Origin: Hydractinia symbiolongicarpus
Taxonomy: Eukaryota > Cnidaria > Hydrozoa > Anthoathecata > Hydractiniidae
Assembly: GCF_029227915.1 (NCBI RefSeq)
Contig: NC_079876.1
Location: forward strand, 31,841,828-31,905,827
Direction: 5' to 3'
DNA: 64,000 nucleotides
Shown here: one piece after another, positions 34,847 through 47,637 of the stretch
Layout of the letters: each line of letters starts with the position of its first letter
Numbering within the stretch: the stretch's first letter is position 1
The notes under the pieces: generated by a model
Database searches by the model: none
What the model was told of the DNA's origin: nothing
What the model saw: the letters and a program-made list of their open reading frames with translations, nothing else
Made by a program: the position numbers and the translations under genes

Positions 34847-35949
34847 ATCAATTCTATCACATGGCAAAGGTCTGTACGTTGTGATAGACACTTGACCAGA
34901 TCAAAAAGAATGTTTGAAGATTCGCTGCGAGTAGGGTTCGAACCTACGCGGGAAGATCCCATTAGATTTCAAGTCTAACGCCTTAACCACTCGGCCATCG
35001 CAGCAGAAATTGCTGGGTAACCAGAATAATTCACCAGCTCACCACTCAGGTGCCGAAGAGGACAAAAAGCCAACTAGTAGAGGACACCCGGGTTTGAACC
35101 AGGGACCTCTCGATCTGCAGTCGAATGCTCTACCACTGAGCTATATCCCCAGCCAAGGACGGAATCCACGCACAGGGTATATAACATCAACGCGTGAGAG
35201 AGCAACTTAACTTAAAAAATGTACACTTCCCGCACCGGGAATCGAACCCGGGCCGCCTGGGTGAAAACCAGAAATCCTAACCACTAGACCATGCGGGACA
35301 CATTCGCACCACTAAGTAATTTAGATGTCATGCTTTTTCTGACAATTTGAACTAGCTCTGTCTTTCTGTTCGTGTCAAAAACACCTTTTTGCGTCCGCTG
35401 CGAGTAGGATTCGAACCTACGCGGGAAGATCCCATTTGATTTCTAGTCAAACGCCTTAACCACTCGGCCATCGCAGCCTGACAAACCGCTGGCCATTGCC
35501 ACAAGGCCGACCAGAAAGCACAACATTACTGCTAAAGGCACTGCCCGGATTTGAACCGGGGATCTCCTGTTTACTAGACAGGCGCTTTAACCGCTAAGCC
35601 ACAGCGCCTGCCTGTTGGGAGATTTTGAAAATCTCAATATCACACGTCTGAAATGCCGTTAAGGCTACTAACACACCGGGACGTGATACACTGTCACTCA
35701 AAAATTTTGGAAATGAGTAGTAACGCATTGGTGGTTCAGTGGTAGAATTCTCGCCTGCCACGCGGGAGACCGGGGTTCGATTCCCCGCCAATGCATCGTG
35801 TTTTACCTACACCAGAAAATACCCTCCGTAAAAAAGAAAGGAAGGAAAATAAATAAAAAAACATAGCTGAGGAAAAGTGCTACGGCTGCTTGCATTCACC
35901 ACCTCAAACCGCCTTGCTGGGCAGTGATAAAATGCCGAGACCCGGGATT

Positions 35950-36000
<51 letters not shown>

Positions 36001-36009
36001 TCGGCCATG
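34847..36009. repeat. Array unit 31 (type A)
   Basis: Minus: Ser(TGA) 34923-35004, Cys 35079-35150, Glu 35227-35298, Ser(AGA) 35396-35477, Thr 35536-35608, Phe 35933-36005. Plus: Gly 35725-35795. A at 35081 (Cys acceptor wobble) recurs in unit 33. Shares the AAAAATTTT pre-Gly variant near 35700 with units 27 and 28. Confidence 0.95.
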
Positions 36010-37112
36010 ATCAATTCTATCACATGGCAAAGGTCTGTACGTTGTGATAGACACTTGACCAGATCAAAAAGAATGTTTGAAGATTCGCTGCGAGTAGGGT
36101 TCGAACCTACGCGGGAAGATCCCATTACATTTCAAGTCTAACGCCTTAACCACTCGGCCATCGCAGCAGAAATTGCTGGGTAACCAGAATAATTCACCAG
36201 CTCACCACTCAGGTGCCGAAGAGGACAAAAAGCCAACTAGTAGGGGACACCCGGGTTTGAACCAGGGACCTCTCGATCTGCAGTCGAATGCTCTACCACT
36301 GAGCTATATCCCCAGCCAAGGACGGAATCCACGCACAGGGTATATAACATCAACGCGTGAGAGAGCAACTTAACTTAAAAAATGTACACTTCCCGCACCG
36401 GGAATCGAACCCGGGCCGCCTGGGTGAAAACCAGAAATCCTAACCACTAGACCATGCGGGACACATTCGCACCACTAAGTAATTTAGATGTCATGCTTTT
36501 TCTGACAATTTGAACTAGCTCTGTTTTTCTGTTCGTGTCAAAAACACCTTTTTGCGTCCGCTGCGAGTAGGATTCGAACCTACGCGGGAAGATCCCATTT
36601 GATTTCTAGTCAAACGCCTTAACCACTCGGCCATCGCAGCCTGACAAACCGCTGGCCATTGCCACAAGGCCGACCAGAAAGCACAACATTACTGCTAAAG
36701 GCACTGCCCGGATTTGAACCGGGGATCTCCTGTTTACTAGACAGGCGCTTTAACCGCTAAGCCACAGCGCCTGCCTGTTGGGAGATTTTGAAAATCTCAA
36801 TATCACACGTCTGAAATGCCGTTAAGGCTACTAACACACCGGGACGTGATACACTGTCACTCGGAAATTTTGGAAATGAGTAGTAACGCATTGGTGGTTC
36901 AGTGGTAGAATTCTCGCCTGCCACGCGGGAGACCGGGGTTCGATTCCCCGCCAATGCATCGTGTTTTACCTACACCAGAAAATACCCTCCGTAAAAAAGA
37001 AAGGAAGGAAAATAAATAAAAAAACATAGCTGAGGAAAAGTGCTACGGCTGCTTGCATTCACCACCTCAAACCGCCCTGCTGGGCAGTGATAAAATGCCG
37101 AGAGCCGGGATT

Positions 37113-37163
<51 letters not shown>

Positions 37164-37172
37164 TCGGCCATG
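36010..37172. repeat. Array unit 32 (type A)
   Basis: Minus: Ser(TGA) 36086-36167, Cys 36242-36313, Glu 36390-36461, Ser(AGA) 36559-36640, Thr 36699-36771, Phe 37096-37168 (C65 allele). Plus: Gly 36888-36958. C at 36128 puts a G-G mismatch in the Ser(TGA) anticodon stem. Confidence 0.95.
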
Positions 37173-38275
37173 ATCAATTCTATCACATGGCAAAGGTCTG
37201 TACGTTGTGATAGACACTTGACCAGATCAAAAAGAATGTTTGAAGATTCGCTGCGAGTAGGGTTCGAACCTACGCGGGAAGATCCCATTAGATTTCAAGT
37301 CTAACGCCTTAACCACTCGGCCATCGCAGCAGAAATTGCTGGGTAACCAGAATAATTCACCAGCTCACCACTCAGGTGCCGAAGAGGACAAAAAGCCAAC
37401 TAGTAGAGGACACCCGGGTTTGAACCAGGGACCTCTCGATCTGCAGTCGAATGCTCTACCACTGAGCTATATCCCCAGCCAAGGACGGAATCCACGCACA
37501 GGGTATATAACATCAACGCGTGAGAGAGCAACTTAACTTAAAAAATGTACACTTCCCGCACCGGGAATCGAACCCGGGCCGCCTGGGTGAAAACCAGAAA
37601 TCCTAACCACTAGACCATGCGGGACACATTCGCACCACTAAGTAATTTAGATGTCATGCTTTTTCTGACAATTTGAACTAGCTCTGTCTTTCTGTTCGTG
37701 TCAAAAACACCTTTTTGCGTCCGCTGCGAGTAGGATTCGAACCTACGCGGGAAGATCCCATTTGATTTCTAGTCAAACGCCTTAACCACTCGGCCATCGC
37801 AGCCTGACAAACCGCTGGCCATTGCCACAAGGCCGACCAGAAAGCACAACATTACTGCTAAAGGCACTGCCCGGATTTGAACCGGGGATCTCCTGTTTAC
37901 TAGACAGGCGCTTTAACCGCTAAGCCACAGCGCCTGCCTGTTGGGAGATTTTGAAAATCTCAATATCACACGTCTGAAATGCCGTTAAGGCTACTAACAC
38001 ACCGGGACGTGATACACTGTCACTCGGAAATTTTGGAAATGAGTAGTAACGCATTGGTGGTTCAGTGGTAGAATTCTCGCCTGCCACGCGGGAGACCGGG
38101 GTTCGATTCCCCGCCAATGCATCGTGTTTTACCTACACCAGAAAATACCCTCCGTAAAAAAGAAAGGAAGGAAAATAAATAAAAAAACATAGCTGAGGAA
38201 AAGTGCTACGGCTGCTTGCATTCACCACCTCAAACCGCCCTGCTGGGCAGTGATAAAATGCCGAGACCCGGGATT

Positions 38276-38326
<51 letters not shown>

Positions 38327-38335
38327 TCGGCCATG
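37173..38335. repeat. Array unit 33 (type A)
   Basis: Minus: Ser(TGA) 37249-37330, Cys 37405-37476, Glu 37553-37624, Ser(AGA) 37722-37803, Thr 37862-37934, Phe 38259-38331. Plus: Gly 38051-38121. A at 37407 copies unit 31 at +2326. Confidence 0.95.
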
Positions 38336-39439
38336 ATCAATTCTATCACATGGCAAAGGTCTGTACGTTGTGATAGACACTTGACCAGATCAAAAAGAAT
38401 GTTTGAAGATTCACTGCGAGTAGGGTTCGAACCTACGCGGGAAGATCCCATTAGATTTCAAGTCTAACGCCTTAACCACTCGGCCATCGCAGCAGAAATT
38501 GCTGGGTAACCAGAATAATTCACCAGCTCACCACTCAGGTGCCGAAGAGGACAAAAAGCCAACTAGTAGGGGACACCCGGGTTTGAACCAGGGACCTCTC
38601 GATCTGCAGTCGAATGCTCTACCACTGAGCTATATCCCCAGCCAAGGACGGAATCCACGCACAGGGTATATAACATCAACGCGTGAGAGAGCAACTTACC
38701 TTGAAAAATGTACACTTCCCGCACCGGGAATCGAACCCGGGCCGCCTGGGTGAAAACCAGAAATCCTAACCACTAGACCATGCGGGACACATTCGCACCA
38801 CTAAGTAATTTAGATGTCATGCTTTTTCTGACAATTTGAACTAGCTCTGTCTTTCTGTTCGTGTCAAAAACACCTTTTTGCGTCCGCTGCGAGTAGGATT
38901 CGAACCTACGCGGGAAGATCCCATTTGATTTCTAGTCAAACGCCTTAACCACTCGGCCATCGCAGCCTGACAAACCGCTGGCCATTGCCACAAGGCCGAC
39001 CAGAAAGCACAACATTACTGCTAAAGGCACTGCCCGGATTTGAACCGGGGATCTCCTGTTTACTAGACAGGCGCTTTAACCGCTAAGCCACAGCGCCTGC
39101 CTGTTGGGAGATTTTGAAAATCTCAATATCACACGTCTGAAATGCCGTTAAGGCTACTAACACACCGGGACGTGATACACTGTCACTCGGAAATTTTGGA
39201 AATGAGTAGTAACGCATTGGTGGTTCAGTGGTAGAATTCTCGCCTGCCACGCGGGAGACCGGGGTTCGATTCCCCGCCAATGCATCGTGTTTTACCTACA
39301 CCAGAAAATACCCTCCGTAAAAAAGAAAGGAAGGAAAATAAATAAAAAAACATAGCTGAGGAAAAGTGCTACGGCTGCTTGCATTCACCACCTCAAACCG
39401 CCCTGCTGGGCAGTGATAAAATGCCGAGACCCGGGATTT

Positions 39440-39489
<50 letters not shown>

Positions 39490-39498
39490 TCGGCCATG
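38336..39498. repeat. Array unit 34 (type A)
   Basis: Minus: Ser(TGA) 38412-38493, Cys 38568-38639, Glu 38716-38787, Ser(AGA) 38885-38966, Thr 39025-39097, Phe 39422-39494 (B-box C56A). Plus: Gly 39214-39284. A at 38413 gives Ser(TGA) a G1-U72 pair. Two changes lie near 38698 beside the Glu terminator, which keeps T5. Confidence 0.95.
39422..39494 (-). pseudogene. tRNA-Phe of unit 34 with B-box C56A
   Basis: T at 39439 changes GGTTCAATC to GGTTAAATC. This is the same class of hit as in unit 25 Cys, in a different gene, and a likely inactive copy. Confidence 0.6.
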
Positions 39499-40600
39499 AT
39501 CAATTCTATCACATGGCAAAGGTCTGTACGTTGTGATAGACACTTGACCAGATCAAAAAGAATGTTTGAAGATTCGCTGCGAGTAGGGTTCGAACCTACG
39601 CGGGAAGATCCCATTAGATTTCAAGTCTAACGCCTTAACCACTCGGCCATCGCAGCAGAAATTGCTGGGTAACCAGAATAATTCACCAGCTCACCACTCA
39701 GGTGCCGAAGAGGACAAAAAGCCAACTAGTAGGGGACACCCGGGTTTGAACCAGGGACCTCTCGATCTGCAGTCGAATGCTCTACCACTGAGCTATATCC
39801 CCAGCCAAGGACGGAATCCACGCACAGGGTATATAACATCAACGCGTGAGAGAGCAACTTAACTTAAAAAATGTACACTTCCCGCACCGGGAATCGAACC
39901 CGGGCCGCCTGGGTGAAAACCAGAAATCCTAACCACTAGACCATGCGGGACACATTCGCACCACTAAGTAATTTAGATGTCATGCTTTTTCTGACAATTT
40001 GAACTAGCTCTGTCTTTCTGTTCGTGTCAAAAACACCTTTTTGCGTCCGCTGCGAGTAGGATTCGAACCTACGCGGGAAGATCCCATTTGATTTCTAGTC
40101 AAACGCCTTAACCACTCGGCCATCGCAGCCTGACAAACCGCTGGCCATTGCCACAAGGCCGACCAGAAAGCACAACATTACTGCTAAAGGCACTGCCCGG
40201 ATTTGAACCGGGGATCTCCTGTTTACTAGACAGGCGCTTTAACCGCTAAGCCACAGCGCCTGCCTGTTGGGAGATTTTGAAAATCTCAATATCACACGTC
40301 TGAAATGCCGTTAAGGCTACTAACACACCGGGACGTGATACACTGTCACTCGGAAATTTTGGAAATGAGTAGTAACGCATTGGTGGTTCAGTGGTAGAAT
40401 TCTCGCCTGCCACGCGAGAGACCGGGGTTCGATTCCCCGCCAATGCATCGTGTTTTACCTACACCAGAAAATACCCTCCGTAAAAAGAAAGGAAGGAAAA
40501 TAAATAAAAAAACATAGCTGAGGAAAAGTGCTACGGCTGCTTGCATTCACCACCCCAAACCGCCCTGCTGGGCAGTGATAAAATGCCGAGAGCCGGGATT

Positions 40601-40651
<51 letters not shown>

Positions 40652-40660
40652 TCGGCCATG
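39499..40660. repeat. Array unit 35 (type A, 1162 bp)
   Basis: Minus: Ser(TGA) 39575-39656, Cys 39731-39802, Glu 39879-39950, Ser(AGA) 40048-40129, Thr 40188-40260, Phe 40584-40656 (C65 allele). Plus: Gly 40377-40447. A at 40417 (Gly), one A lost near 40485, and the Phe allele recur together in unit 43. Confidence 0.95.
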
Positions 40661-41762
40661 ATCAATTCTATCACATGGCAAAGGTCTGTACGTTGTGATA
40701 GACACTTGACCAGATCAAAAAGAATGTTTGAAGATTCGCTGCGAGTAGGGTTCGAACCTACGCGGGAAGATCCCATTAGATTTCAAGTCTAACACCTTAA
40801 CCACTCGGCCATCGCAGCAGAAATTGCTGGGTAACCAGAATAATTCACCAGCTCACCACTCAGGTGCCGAAGAGGACAAAAAGCCAACTAGTAGGGGACA
40901 CCCGGGTTTGAACCAGGGACCTCTCGATCTGCAGTCGAATGCTCTACCACTGAGCTATATCCCCAGCCAAGGACGGAATCCACGCACAGGGTATATAACA
41001 TCAACGCGTGAGAGAGCAACTTAACTTAAAAAATGTACACTTCCCGCACCGGGAATCGAACCCGGGCCGCCTGGGTGAAAACCAGAAATCCTAACCACTA
41101 GACCATGCGGGACACGTTCGCACCACTAAGTAATTTAGATGTCATGCTTTTTCTGACAATTTGAACTAGCTCTGTCTTTCTGTTCGTGTCAAAAACACCT
41201 TTTTGCGTCCGCTGCGAGTAGGATTCGAACCTACGCGGGAAGATCCCATTTGATTTCTAGTCAAACGCCTTAACCACTCGGCCATCGCAGCCTGACAAAC
41301 CGCTGGCCATTGCCACAAGGCCGACCAGAAAGCACAACATTACTGCTAAAGGCACTGCCCGGATTTGAACCGGGGATCTCCTGTTTACTAGACAGGCGCT
41401 TTAACCGCTAAGCCACAGCGCCTGCCTGTTGGGAGATTTTGAAAATCTCAATATCACACGTCTGAAATGCCGTTAAGGCTACTAACACACCGGGACGTGA
41501 TACACTGTCACTCGGAAATTTTGGAAATGAGTAGTAACGCATTGGTGGTTCAGTGGTAGAATTCTCGCCTGCCACGCGGGAGACCGGGGTTCGATTCCCC
41601 GCCAATGCATCGTTTTTTACCTACACCAGAAATACCCTCCGTAAAAAAGAAAGGAAGGTAAATAAATAAAAAAACATAGCTGAGGAAAAGTGCTACGGCT
41701 GCTTGCATTCACCACCTCAAACCGCCCTGCTGGGCAGTGATAAAATGCCGAGACCCGGGATT

Positions 41763-41813
<51 letters not shown>

Positions 41814-41822
41814 TCGGCCATG
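40661..41822. repeat. Array unit 36 (type A, 1162 bp)
   Basis: Minus: Ser(TGA) 40737-40818, Cys 40893-40964, Glu 41041-41112, Ser(AGA) 41210-41291, Thr 41350-41422, Phe 41746-41818. Plus: Gly 41539-41609. Gly terminator extended to T6; one A lost near 41632. Confidence 0.95.
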
Positions 41823-42925
41823 ATCAATTCTATCACATGGCAAAGGTCTGTACGTTGTGATAGACACTTGACCAGATCAAAAAGAATGTTTGAAGATTCG
41901 CTGCGAGTAGGGTTCGAACCTACGCGGGAAGATCCCATTAGATTTCAAGTCTAACGCCTTAACCACTCGGCCATCGCAGCAGAAATTGCTGGGTAACCAG
42001 AATAATTCACCAGCTCACCACTCAGGTGCCGAAGAGGACAAAAAGCCAACTAGTAGGGGACACCCGGGTTTGAACCAGGGACCTCTCGATCTGCAGTCGA
42101 ATGCTCTACCACTGAGCTATATCCCCAGCCAAGGACGGAATCCACGCACAGGGTATATAACATCAACGCGTGAGAGAGCAACTTAACTTAAAAAATGTAC
42201 ACTTCCCGCACCGGGAATCGAACCCGGGCCGCCTGGGTGAAAACCAGAAATCCTAACCACTAGACCATGCGGGACACATTCGCACCACTAAGTAATTTAG
42301 ATGTCATGCTTTTTCTGACAATTTGAACTAGCTCTGTCTTTCTGTTCGTGTCAAAAACACCTTTTTGCGTCCGCTGCGAGTAGGATTCGAACCTACGCGG
42401 GAAGATCCCATTTGATTTCTAGTCAAACGCCTTAACCACTCGGCCATCGCAGCCTGACAAACCGCTGGCCATTGCCACAAGGCCGACCAGAAAGCACAAA
42501 ATTACTGCTAAAGGCACTGCCCGGATTTGAACCGGGGATCTCCTGTTTACTAGACAGGCGCTTTAACCGCTAAGCCACAGCGCCTGCCTGTTGGGAGATT
42601 TTGAAAATCTCAATATCACACGTCTGAAATGCCGTTAAGGCTACTAACACACCGGGACGTGATACACTGTCACTCGGAAATTTTGGAAATGAGTAGTAAC
42701 GCATTGGTGGTTCAGTGGTAGAATTCTCGCCTGCCACGCGGGAGACCGGGGTTCGATTCCCCGCCAATGCATCGTGTTTTACCTACACCAGAAAATACCC
42801 TCCGTAAAAAAGAAAGGAAGGAAAATAAATAAAAAAACATAGCTGAGGAAAAGTGCTACGGCTGCTTGCATTCACCACCTCAAACCGCCCTGCTGGGCAG
42901 TGATAAAATGCCGAGACCCGGGATT

Positions 42926-42976
<51 letters not shown>

Positions 42977-42985
42977 TCGGCCATG
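41823..42985. repeat. Array unit 37 (type A)
   Basis: Minus: Ser(TGA) 41899-41980, Cys 42055-42126, Glu 42203-42274, Ser(AGA) 42372-42453, Thr 42512-42584, Phe 42909-42981. Plus: Gly 42701-42771. New T4 after Thr at 42498-42501, as in unit 30. Confidence 0.95.
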
Positions 42986-44088
42986 ATCAATTCTATCACA
43001 TGGCAAAGGTCTGTACGTTGTGATAGACACTTGACCAGATCAAAAAGAATGTTTGAAGATTCGCTGCGAGTAGGGTTCGAACCTACGCGGGAAGATCCCA
43101 TTAGATTTCAAGTCTAACGCCTTAACCACTCGGCCATCGCAGCAGAAATTGCTGGGTAACCAGAATAATTCACCAGCTCACCACTCAGGTGCCGAAGAGG
43201 ACAAAAAGCCAACTAGTAGGGGACACCCGGGTTTGAACCAGGGACCTCTCGATCTGCAGTCGAATGCTCTACCACTGAGCTATATCCCCAGCCAAGGACG
43301 GAATCCACGCACAGGGTATATAACATCAACGCGTGAGAGAGCAACTTAACTTAAAAAATGTACACTTCCCGCACCGGGAATCGAACCCGGGCCGCCTGGG
43401 TGAAAACCAGAAATCCTAACCACTAGACCATGCGGGACACATTCGCACCACTAAGTAATTTAGATCTCATGCTTTTTCTGACAATTTGAACTAGCTCTGT
43501 CTTTCTGTTCGTGTCAAAAACACCTTTTTGCGTCCGCTGCGAGTAGGATTCGAACCTACGCGGGAAGATCCCATTTGATTTCTAGTCAAACGCCTTAACC
43601 ACTCGGCCATCGCAGCCTGACAAACCGCTGGCCATTGCCACAAGGCCGACCAGAAAGCACAACATTACTGCTAAAGGCACTGCCCGGATTTGAACCGGGG
43701 ATCTCCTGTTTACTAGACAGGCGCTTTAACCGCTAAGCCACAGCGCCTGCCTGTTGGGAGATTTTGAAAATCTCAATATCACACGTCTGAAATGCCGTTA
43801 AGGCTACTAACACACCGGGACGTGATACACTGTCACTCGGAAATTTTGGAAATGAGTAGTAACGCATTGGTGGTTCAGTGGTAGAATTCTCGCCTGCCAC
43901 GCGGGAGACCGGGGTTCGATTCCCCGCCAATGCATCGTGTTTTACCTACACCAGAAAATACCCTCCGTAAAAAAGAAAGGAAGGAAAATAAATAAAAAAA
44001 CATAGCTGAGGAAAAGTGCTACGGCTGCTTGCATTCACCACCTCAAACCGCCCTGCTGGGCAGTGATAAAATGCCGAGACCCGGGATT

Positions 44089-44139
<51 letters not shown>

Positions 44140-44148
44140 TCGGCCATG
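42986..44148. repeat. Array unit 38 (type A)
   Basis: Minus: Ser(TGA) 43062-43143, Cys 43218-43289, Glu 43366-43437, Ser(AGA) 43535-43616, Thr 43675-43747, Phe 44072-44144. Plus: Gly 43864-43934. Only a spacer change near 43466 noted. Confidence 0.95.
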
Positions 44149-45251
44149 ATCAATTCTATCACATGGCAAAGGTCTGTACGTTGTGATAGACACTTGACCA
44201 GATCAAAAAGAATGTTTGAAGATTCGCTGCGAGTAGGGTTCGAACCTACGCGGGAAGATCCCATTGGATTTCAAGTCTAACGCCTTAACCACTCGGCCAT
44301 CGCAGCAGAAATTGCTGGGTAACCAGAATAATTCACCAGCTCACCACTCAGGTGCCGAAGAGGACAAAAATCCAACTAGTAGGGGACACCCGGGTTTGAA
44401 CCAGGGACCTCTCGATCTGCAGTCGAATGCTCTACCACTGAGCTATATCCCCAGCCAAGGACGGAATCCACGCACAGGGTATATAACATCAACGCGTGAG
44501 AGAGCAACTTAACTTAAAATATGTACACTTCCCGCACCGGGAATCGAACCCGGGCCGCCTGGGTGAAAACCAGAAATCCTAACCACTAGACCATGCTGGA
44601 CACATTCGCACCACTAAGTAATTTAGATGTCATGCTTTTTCTGACAATTTGAACTAGCTCTGTCTTTCTGTTCGTGTCAAAAACACCTTTTTGCGTCCGC
44701 TGCGAGTAGGATTCGAACCTACGCGGGAAGATCCCATTTGATTTCTAGTCAAACGCCTTAACCACTCGGCCATCGCAGCCTGACAAACCTCTGGCCATTG
44801 CCACAAGGCCGACCAGAAAGCACAACATTACTGCTAAAGGCACTGCCCGGATTTGAACCGGGGATCTCCTGTTTACTAGACAGGCGCTTTAACCGCTAAG
44901 CCACAGCGCCTGCCTGTTGGGAGATTTTGAAAATCTCAATCTCACACGTCTGAAATGCCGTTAAGGCTACTAACACACCGGGACGTGATACACTGTCACT
45001 CGGAAAATTTGGAAATGAGTAGTAACGCATTGGTGATTCAGTGGAAGAATTCTCGCCTGCCACGCGGGAGACCGGGGTTCGATTCTCCGCCAATGCATCG
45101 TGTTTTACCTACACCAGAAAATACCCTCCGTAAAAAAGAAAGGAAGGAAAATAAATAAAAAAACATAGCTGAGGAAAAGTGCTACGGCTGCTTGCATTCA
45201 CCACCTCAAACCGCCCTGCTGGGCAGTGATAAAATGCCGAGAGCCGGGATT

Positions 45252-45302
<51 letters not shown>

Positions 45303-45311
45303 TCGGCCATG
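44149..45311. repeat. Array unit 39 (type A, most diverged interior unit)
   Basis: Minus: Ser(TGA) 44225-44306, Cys 44381-44452, Glu 44529-44600 (acceptor mismatch), Ser(AGA) 44698-44779, Thr 44838-44910, Phe 45235-45307 (C65 allele). Plus: Gly 45027-45097 (three changes). More spacer changes near 44371, 44518, 44789, 44941 and 45007. Confidence 0.95.
45027..45097 (+). pseudogene. Diverged tRNA-Gly of unit 39
   Basis: Three substitutions in 71 nt: G10A (45036), a D-loop T to A (45045) inside the A box, and a T-stem C to T (45086, tolerated as G-U). Anticodon GCC is intact. It is the most altered Gly copy and sits in the most diverged unit. Confidence 0.5.
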
Positions 45312-46414
45312 ATCAATTCTATCACATGGCAAAGGTCTGTACGTTGTGATAGACACTTGACCAGATCAAAAAGAATGTTTGAAGATTCGCTGCGAGTAGG
45401 GTTCGAACCTACGCGGGAAGATCCCATTAGATTTCAAGTCTAACGCCTTAACCACTCGGCCATCGCAGCAGAAATTGCTGGGTAACCAGAATAATTCACC
45501 AGCTCACCACTCAGGTGCCGAAGAGGACAAAAAGCCAACTAGTAGGGGACACCCGGGTTTGAACCAGGGACCTCTCGATCTGCAGTCGAATGCTCTACCA
45601 CTGAGCTATATCCCCAGCCAAGGACGGAATCCACGCACAGGGTATATAACATCAACGCGTGAGAGAGCAACTTAACTTAAAAAATGTACACTTCCCGCAC
45701 CGGGAATCGAACCCGGGCCGCCTGGGTGAAAACCAGAAATCCTAACCACTAGACCATGCGGGACACATTCGCACCACTAAGTAATTTAGATGTCATGCTT
45801 TTTCTGACAATTTGAACTAGCTCTGTCTTTCTGTTCGTGTCAAAAACACCTTTTTGCGTCCGCTGCGAGTAGGATTCGAACCTACGCGGGAAGATCCCAT
45901 TTGATTTCTAGTCAAACGCCTTAACCACTCGGCCATCGCAGCCTGACAAACCGCTGGCCATTGCCACAAGGCCGACCAGAAAGCACAACATTACTGCTAA
46001 AGGCACTGCCCGGATTTGAACCGGGGATCTCCTGTTTACTAGACAGGCGCTTTAACCGCTAAGCCACAGCGCCTGCCTGTTGGGAGATTTTGAAAATCTC
46101 AATATCACACGTCTGAAATGCCGTTAAGGCTACTAACACACCGGGACGTGATACACTGTCACTCGGAAATTTTGGAAATGAGTAGTAACGCATTGGTGGT
46201 TCAGTGGTAGAATTCTCGCCTGCCACGCGGGAGACCGGGGTTCGATTCCCCGCCAATGCATCGTGTTTTACCTACACCAGAAAATACCCTCCGTAAAAAA
46301 GAAAGGAAGGAAAATAAATAAAAAAACATAGCTGAGGAAAAGTGCTACGGCTGCTTGCATTCACCACCTCAAACCGCCCTGCTGGGCAGTGATAAAATGC
46401 CGAGAGCCGGGATT

Positions 46415-46465
<51 letters not shown>

Positions 46466-46474
46466 TCGGCCATG
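45312..46474. repeat. Array unit 40 (type A)
   Basis: Minus: Ser(TGA) 45388-45469, Cys 45544-45615, Glu 45692-45763, Ser(AGA) 45861-45942, Thr 46001-46073, Phe 46398-46470 (C65 allele). Plus: Gly 46190-46260. Confidence 0.95.
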
Positions 46475-47577
46475 ATCAATTCTATCACATGGCAAAGGTC
46501 TGTACGTTGTGATAGACACTTGACCAGATCAAAAAGAATGTTTGAAGATTCGCTGCGAGTAGAGTTCGAACCTACGCGGGAAGATCCCATTAGATTTCAA
46601 GTCTAACGCCTTAACCACTCGGCCATCGCAGCAGAAATTGCTGGGTAACCAGAATAATTCACCAGCTCACCACTCAGGTGCCGAAGAGGAAAAAAAGCCA
46701 ACTAGTAGGGGACACCCGGGTTTGAACCAGGGACCTCTCGATCTGCAGTCGAATGCTCTACCACTGAGCTATATCCCCAGCCAAGGACGGAACCCACGCA
46801 CAGGGTATATAACATCAACGCGTGAGAGAGCAACTTAACTTAAAAAATGTACACTTCCCGCACCGGGAATCGAACCCGGGCCGCCTGGGTGAAAACCAGA
46901 AATCCTAACCACTAGACCATGCGGGACACATTCGCACCACTAAGTAATTTAGATGTCATGCTTTTTCTGACAATTTGAACTAGCTCTGTCTTTCTGTTCG
47001 TGTCAAAAACACCTTTTTGCGTCCGCTGCGAGTAGGATTCGAACCTACGCGGGAAGATCCCATTTGATTTCTAGTCAAACGCCTTAACCACTCGGCCATC
47101 GCAGCCTGACAAACCGCTGGCCATTGCCACAAGGCCGACCAGAAAGCACAACATTACTGCTAAAGGCACTGCCCGGATTTGAACCGGGGATCTCCTGTTT
47201 ACTAGACAGGCGCTTTAACCGCTAAGCCACAGCGCCTGCATGTTGGGAGATTTTGAAAATCTCAATATCACACGTCTGAAATGCCGTTAAGGCTACTAAC
47301 ACACCGGGACGTGATACACTGTCACTCGGAAATTTTGGAAATGAGTAGTAACGCATTGGTGGTTCAGTGGTAGAATTCTCGCCTGCCACGCGGGAGACCG
47401 GGGTTCGATTCCCCGCCAATGCATCGTGTTTTACCTACACCAGAAAATACCCTCCGTAAAAAAGAAAGGAAGGAAAATAAATAAAAAAACATAGCTGAGG
47501 AAAAGTGCTACGGCTGCTTGCATTCACCACCTCAAACCGCCCTGCTGGGCAGTGATAAAATGCCGAGACCCGGGATT

Positions 47578-47628
<51 letters not shown>

Positions 47629-47637
47629 TCGGCCATG
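46475..47637. repeat. Array unit 41 (type A)
   Basis: Minus: Ser(TGA) 46551-46632, Cys 46707-46778, Glu 46855-46926, Ser(AGA) 47024-47105, Thr 47164-47236, Phe 47561-47633. Plus: Gly 47353-47423. Ser(TGA) T-stem change near 46563; Cys terminator lengthened to T7 near 46690. Confidence 0.95.

Noticed and set aside
44955-45158. 67-aa plus-strand ORF in unit 39
   Set aside because: It opens only because of point changes in the diverged Gly gene and spacer; no evidence of coding.
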